Part shown: positions 62,369 through 64,000 of the stretch, in pieces
Layout: every line of letters starts with the position of its first letter
Numbering within the stretch: position 1 is the stretch's first letter
Source of the DNA: Marinoscillum sp049115815
Lineage (GTDB): Bacteria; Bacteroidota; Bacteroidia; Cytophagales; Cyclobacteriaceae
Reading direction: 5' to 3'
DNA: 64,000 bases
Assembly (NCBI GenBank): GCA_049115815.1
Contig: JAGDZO010000019.1
Location: 186,001 to 250,000, forward strand
Notes under the pieces: generated by a model
What the model saw: the letters and a program-made list of their open reading frames with translations, nothing else
Databases searched by the model: none
What the model was told of the DNA's origin: nothing
Position numbers and translations under genes: made by a program

Positions 62369-63251
62369 ATTTCCTTTTAGCTGAGTTGGTAATGTATACC
62401 CCTAGGAGAATTCCACAAATCCCAGCAAAGTGAAGCCATGAAAGAGATTCACCATCACTAAATCCCCACAGCACAGCAACGATAGGAATAATATAAGTAA
62501 CAGATGATGTAAACACAGGATCGGTGATTCTCACCAAGTTGTTGAATATAATTAGTGCCACCGCAGTGCCAATTACCCCAAGTATAACAATATAACCTGC
62601 TGATATTAAGACAGCCTCCTGAGCAAAATGATTAGGAAATTCCGTGAAAAAGAATAAATGGATTCCGGCTATCGGACCAACAACAAGCAATGAGATACTA
62701 GTGATCGTTAATGAATCCAATTCGGAGAGATGATATTTGATTATATTCAAATTAAAAGCATACATCACTGTAGCTAATATGACGAAGAGTGCATAAAAAT
62801 TCAGCGTACCAAATCCTCCATCTGCATTGGTCAATATAAGCACAGCGGTACCCACAAAACCAATAGCCACGCCCACAAAGACACTTGATGTCTGTTTTTG
62901 CTTGTAAATCAGATAGCCCACCAGCATGGTAGATATTGGAGTCAAAGCATTCAGTACCCCTGTAATCGAGCTTTTCAATTGAGTCTGTGCTATCGCAAAT
63001 AAAAATGCCGGAATCAAACTCCCTAAAAAGCCAATCGAAAGTAAGTACTTCACTTGCTTTCTTTTGACTCTTGCTAGTTTGCTGAGTGCGATCGGCAGCA
63101 TCACTAGAGAAGCTGAAAAGATTCTCAGCGCCCCTACTTCCTGATAATCAAGAGCAACCAGTCCACGCTTTATCAAAATGAATGAGCTCCCCCAGATTAA
63201 AGAAAGTACGAACAACAGAAGCCAGGCTTTTAATGGAGTTTTTTGCTCCAT
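62367..63251 (-). CDS. DMT-superfamily transporter (EamA domains)
   Basis: This 294-residue inner-membrane protein has about ten hydrophobic segments arranged as two EamA repeats. Recognisable features are LLFVLSLIWGSSFILIKRGL at the N-terminus and TAVALIIFNNLV followed by YIIPIVAVLWGFSDGE in the second repeat. Such proteins export small metabolites; the substrate is unknown. The ATG shares one base with the dusB stop codon (TGATG), so the two are translationally coupled. Confidence 0.94.
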   Translation of the reverse strand: MEQKTPLKAWLLLFVLSLIWGSSFILIKRGLVALDYQEVGALRIFSASLVMLPIALSKLARVKRKQVKYLLSIGFLGSLIPAFLFAIAQTQLKSSITGVLNALTPISTMLVGYLIYKQKQTSSVFVGVAIGFVGTAVLILTNADGGFGTLNFYALFVILATVMYAFNLNIIKYHLSELDSLTITSISLLVVGPIAGIHLFFFTEFPNHFAQEAVLISAGYIVILGVIGTAVALIIFNNLVRITDPVFTSSVTYIIPIVAVLWGFSDGESLSWLHFAGICGILLGVYITNSAKRK

Positions 63252-64000
63252 CAGTGGGCAAGCATAGACGTCTCATTGAATACCTCAGGAATCTCATCGA
63301 GTATCTCCATGAGCTCCACAAACGATGCGTTTTCGACTAGTTTGGTACGGTATGGCTTGAAATTATGTACCCCTCTGAAATAGTTGGTATAGTGCCTGCG
63401 CATCTCAAAAATTCCTTTTAATTCGCCCTTCCACTCTACAGAAAAAGTGAGGTGTTTCTTAGCCACAGCCACTCTTTCTTCGATCGTTGGTTTAGGCAGA
63501 TGCTCACCTGTGGCCATGAAATGTTTGATCTCATTAAATATCCAAGGATAACCAATGGCAGCTCTACCTATCATCACGCCATCCACGCCGTACTTATTCT
63601 TGTATTCCAATGCCTTCTCCGGACTATCAATATCACCATTACCAAAAATGGGAATATGGATGTCTGGGTGATTCTTCACCTCAGCGATTTTGGTCCAGTC
63701 CGCTTCACCTTTATACATCTGCTTCCTCGTTCGCCCGTGGATTGACAATGCCTGAATACCTACATCTTGAAGCCTTTTAGCCACCTCTACTATCTTAATG
63801 GAATTCTCATCCCAACCTAATCTCGTTTTTACCGTGACTGGTTTATCCACTGCTTTCACTATCTCAGCAGTCATCTCTTGCATCTTAGGCAGGTCTAATA
63901 ATATGCCCGCTCCAGCTCCTTTGCAAGCCACCTTTTTGACAGGACAGCCATAGTTAATATCAACAATCTCTGGATTCGCCTCCTCGGCAATTGCCGCCGC
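63251..64000 (-). CDS. dusB: tRNA-dihydrouridine synthase, 5' end outside the window
   Basis: This FMN-dependent enzyme reduces uridines in the tRNA D-loop. The visible 249 codons run in frame to the window edge. They contain the catalytic Cys in NYGCPVKKV, the substrate segment KTRLGWDENS, SIHGRTRKQMYKG, and the FMN-binding GNGDI and MIGRAAIGYPW. The GTG at 63931 is an internal Val codon, not the start: the conserved catalytic region lies upstream of it. The subgroup (DusB) is assigned by similarity from memory. It is coupled to the EamA gene downstream. Confidence 0.93.
   Translation of the reverse strand, partial: AAAIAEEANPEIVDINYGCPVKKVACKGAGAGILLDLPKMQEMTAEIVKAVDKPVTVKTRLGWDENSIKIVEVAKRLQDVGIQALSIHGRTRKQMYKGEADWTKIAEVKNHPDIHIPIFGNGDIDSPEKALEYKNKYGVDGVMIGRAAIGYPWIFNEIKHFMATGEHLPKPTIEERVAVAKKHLTFSVEWKGELKGIFEMRRHYTNYFRGVHNFKPYRTKLVENASFVELMEILDEIPEVFNETSMLAH

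Overview
The window looks like a chromosomal segment of a free-living Bacteroidota, most likely order Cytophagales. The case rests on porU and porV of the type IX secretion system (T9SS), promoters of the Bacteroidota type (TTG, 19-20 bp, TAnnTTTG) before two tRNA genes, GWxTD, DUF2911 and WG-repeat proteins, a reg_prop sensor kinase, and weak Shine-Dalgarno signals. No plasmid, prophage, complete insertion sequence or CRISPR array was seen. Genes are tightly packed, many sharing 1-24 bp at their ends.

Layout. 0.1-5.0 kb (-): a membrane-anchored helix-hairpin-helix protein and a very large SF1 helicase with a possible C-terminal nuclease fold. 5.1-8.6 kb (+): hemA and a WG-repeat protein. 8.6-15.8 kb (-): metallo-hydrolase, pssA, porU, porV and a catalytically dead M16 protein, probably one operon. 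15.9-21.1 kb (+): FAD oxidoreductase, a 1089-residue peptidase-MA/propeller/beta-barrel protein with a broken metal site, and yicC. 21.1-28.6 kb: a REP-like inverted repeat, DUF2911, purD, recQ, manC, rlmB and a GWxTD protein. 28.7-41.1 kb: methyltransferase, dps, asnB, an NlpC/P60 hydrolase, an AT-rich coiled-coil protein, tRNA-Ala, lipoprotein, ABC exporter, P-loop kinase, GreA/GreB-like factor, ALDH7-type dehydrogenase, degP and hsp20. 41.3-50.8 kb lies between tRNA-Asn and tRNA-Val: an unknown propeller-like protein, an aldo/keto reductase, thioredoxin plus DUF6952, a two-component system, and two divergent unknown secreted proteins whose shared promoter region carries a pair of dyads. 50.9-64 kb: murF, DUF2461, an omega-amidase-like protein, def, ruvX, ctpA, hmgA, an MBL hydrolase, a eukaryotic-type glycogen synthase, a newly noticed 52-residue membrane protein, a membrane zinc-ribbon protein, an EamA transporter and a dusB fragment cut by the window edge.

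Most genes are housekeeping. The strongest unexplained signals are: (1) tRNA-Asn is followed by 2.7 tandem copies of a ~110 bp unit made of the tRNA 3' end plus a terminator, resembling the E. coli tyrT/rtT arrangement; tRNA-Ala and tRNA-Val also have decayed tRNA pieces beside them. (2) Two 18-bp dyads lie 32 bp apart between two unknown secreted-protein genes next to a NarL-type two-component system. (3) There are two enzyme-like proteins with destroyed catalytic motifs, one of them coupled to porV. (4) The large helicase ends in a possible nuclease domain. No complete novel system can be claimed from sequence alone.
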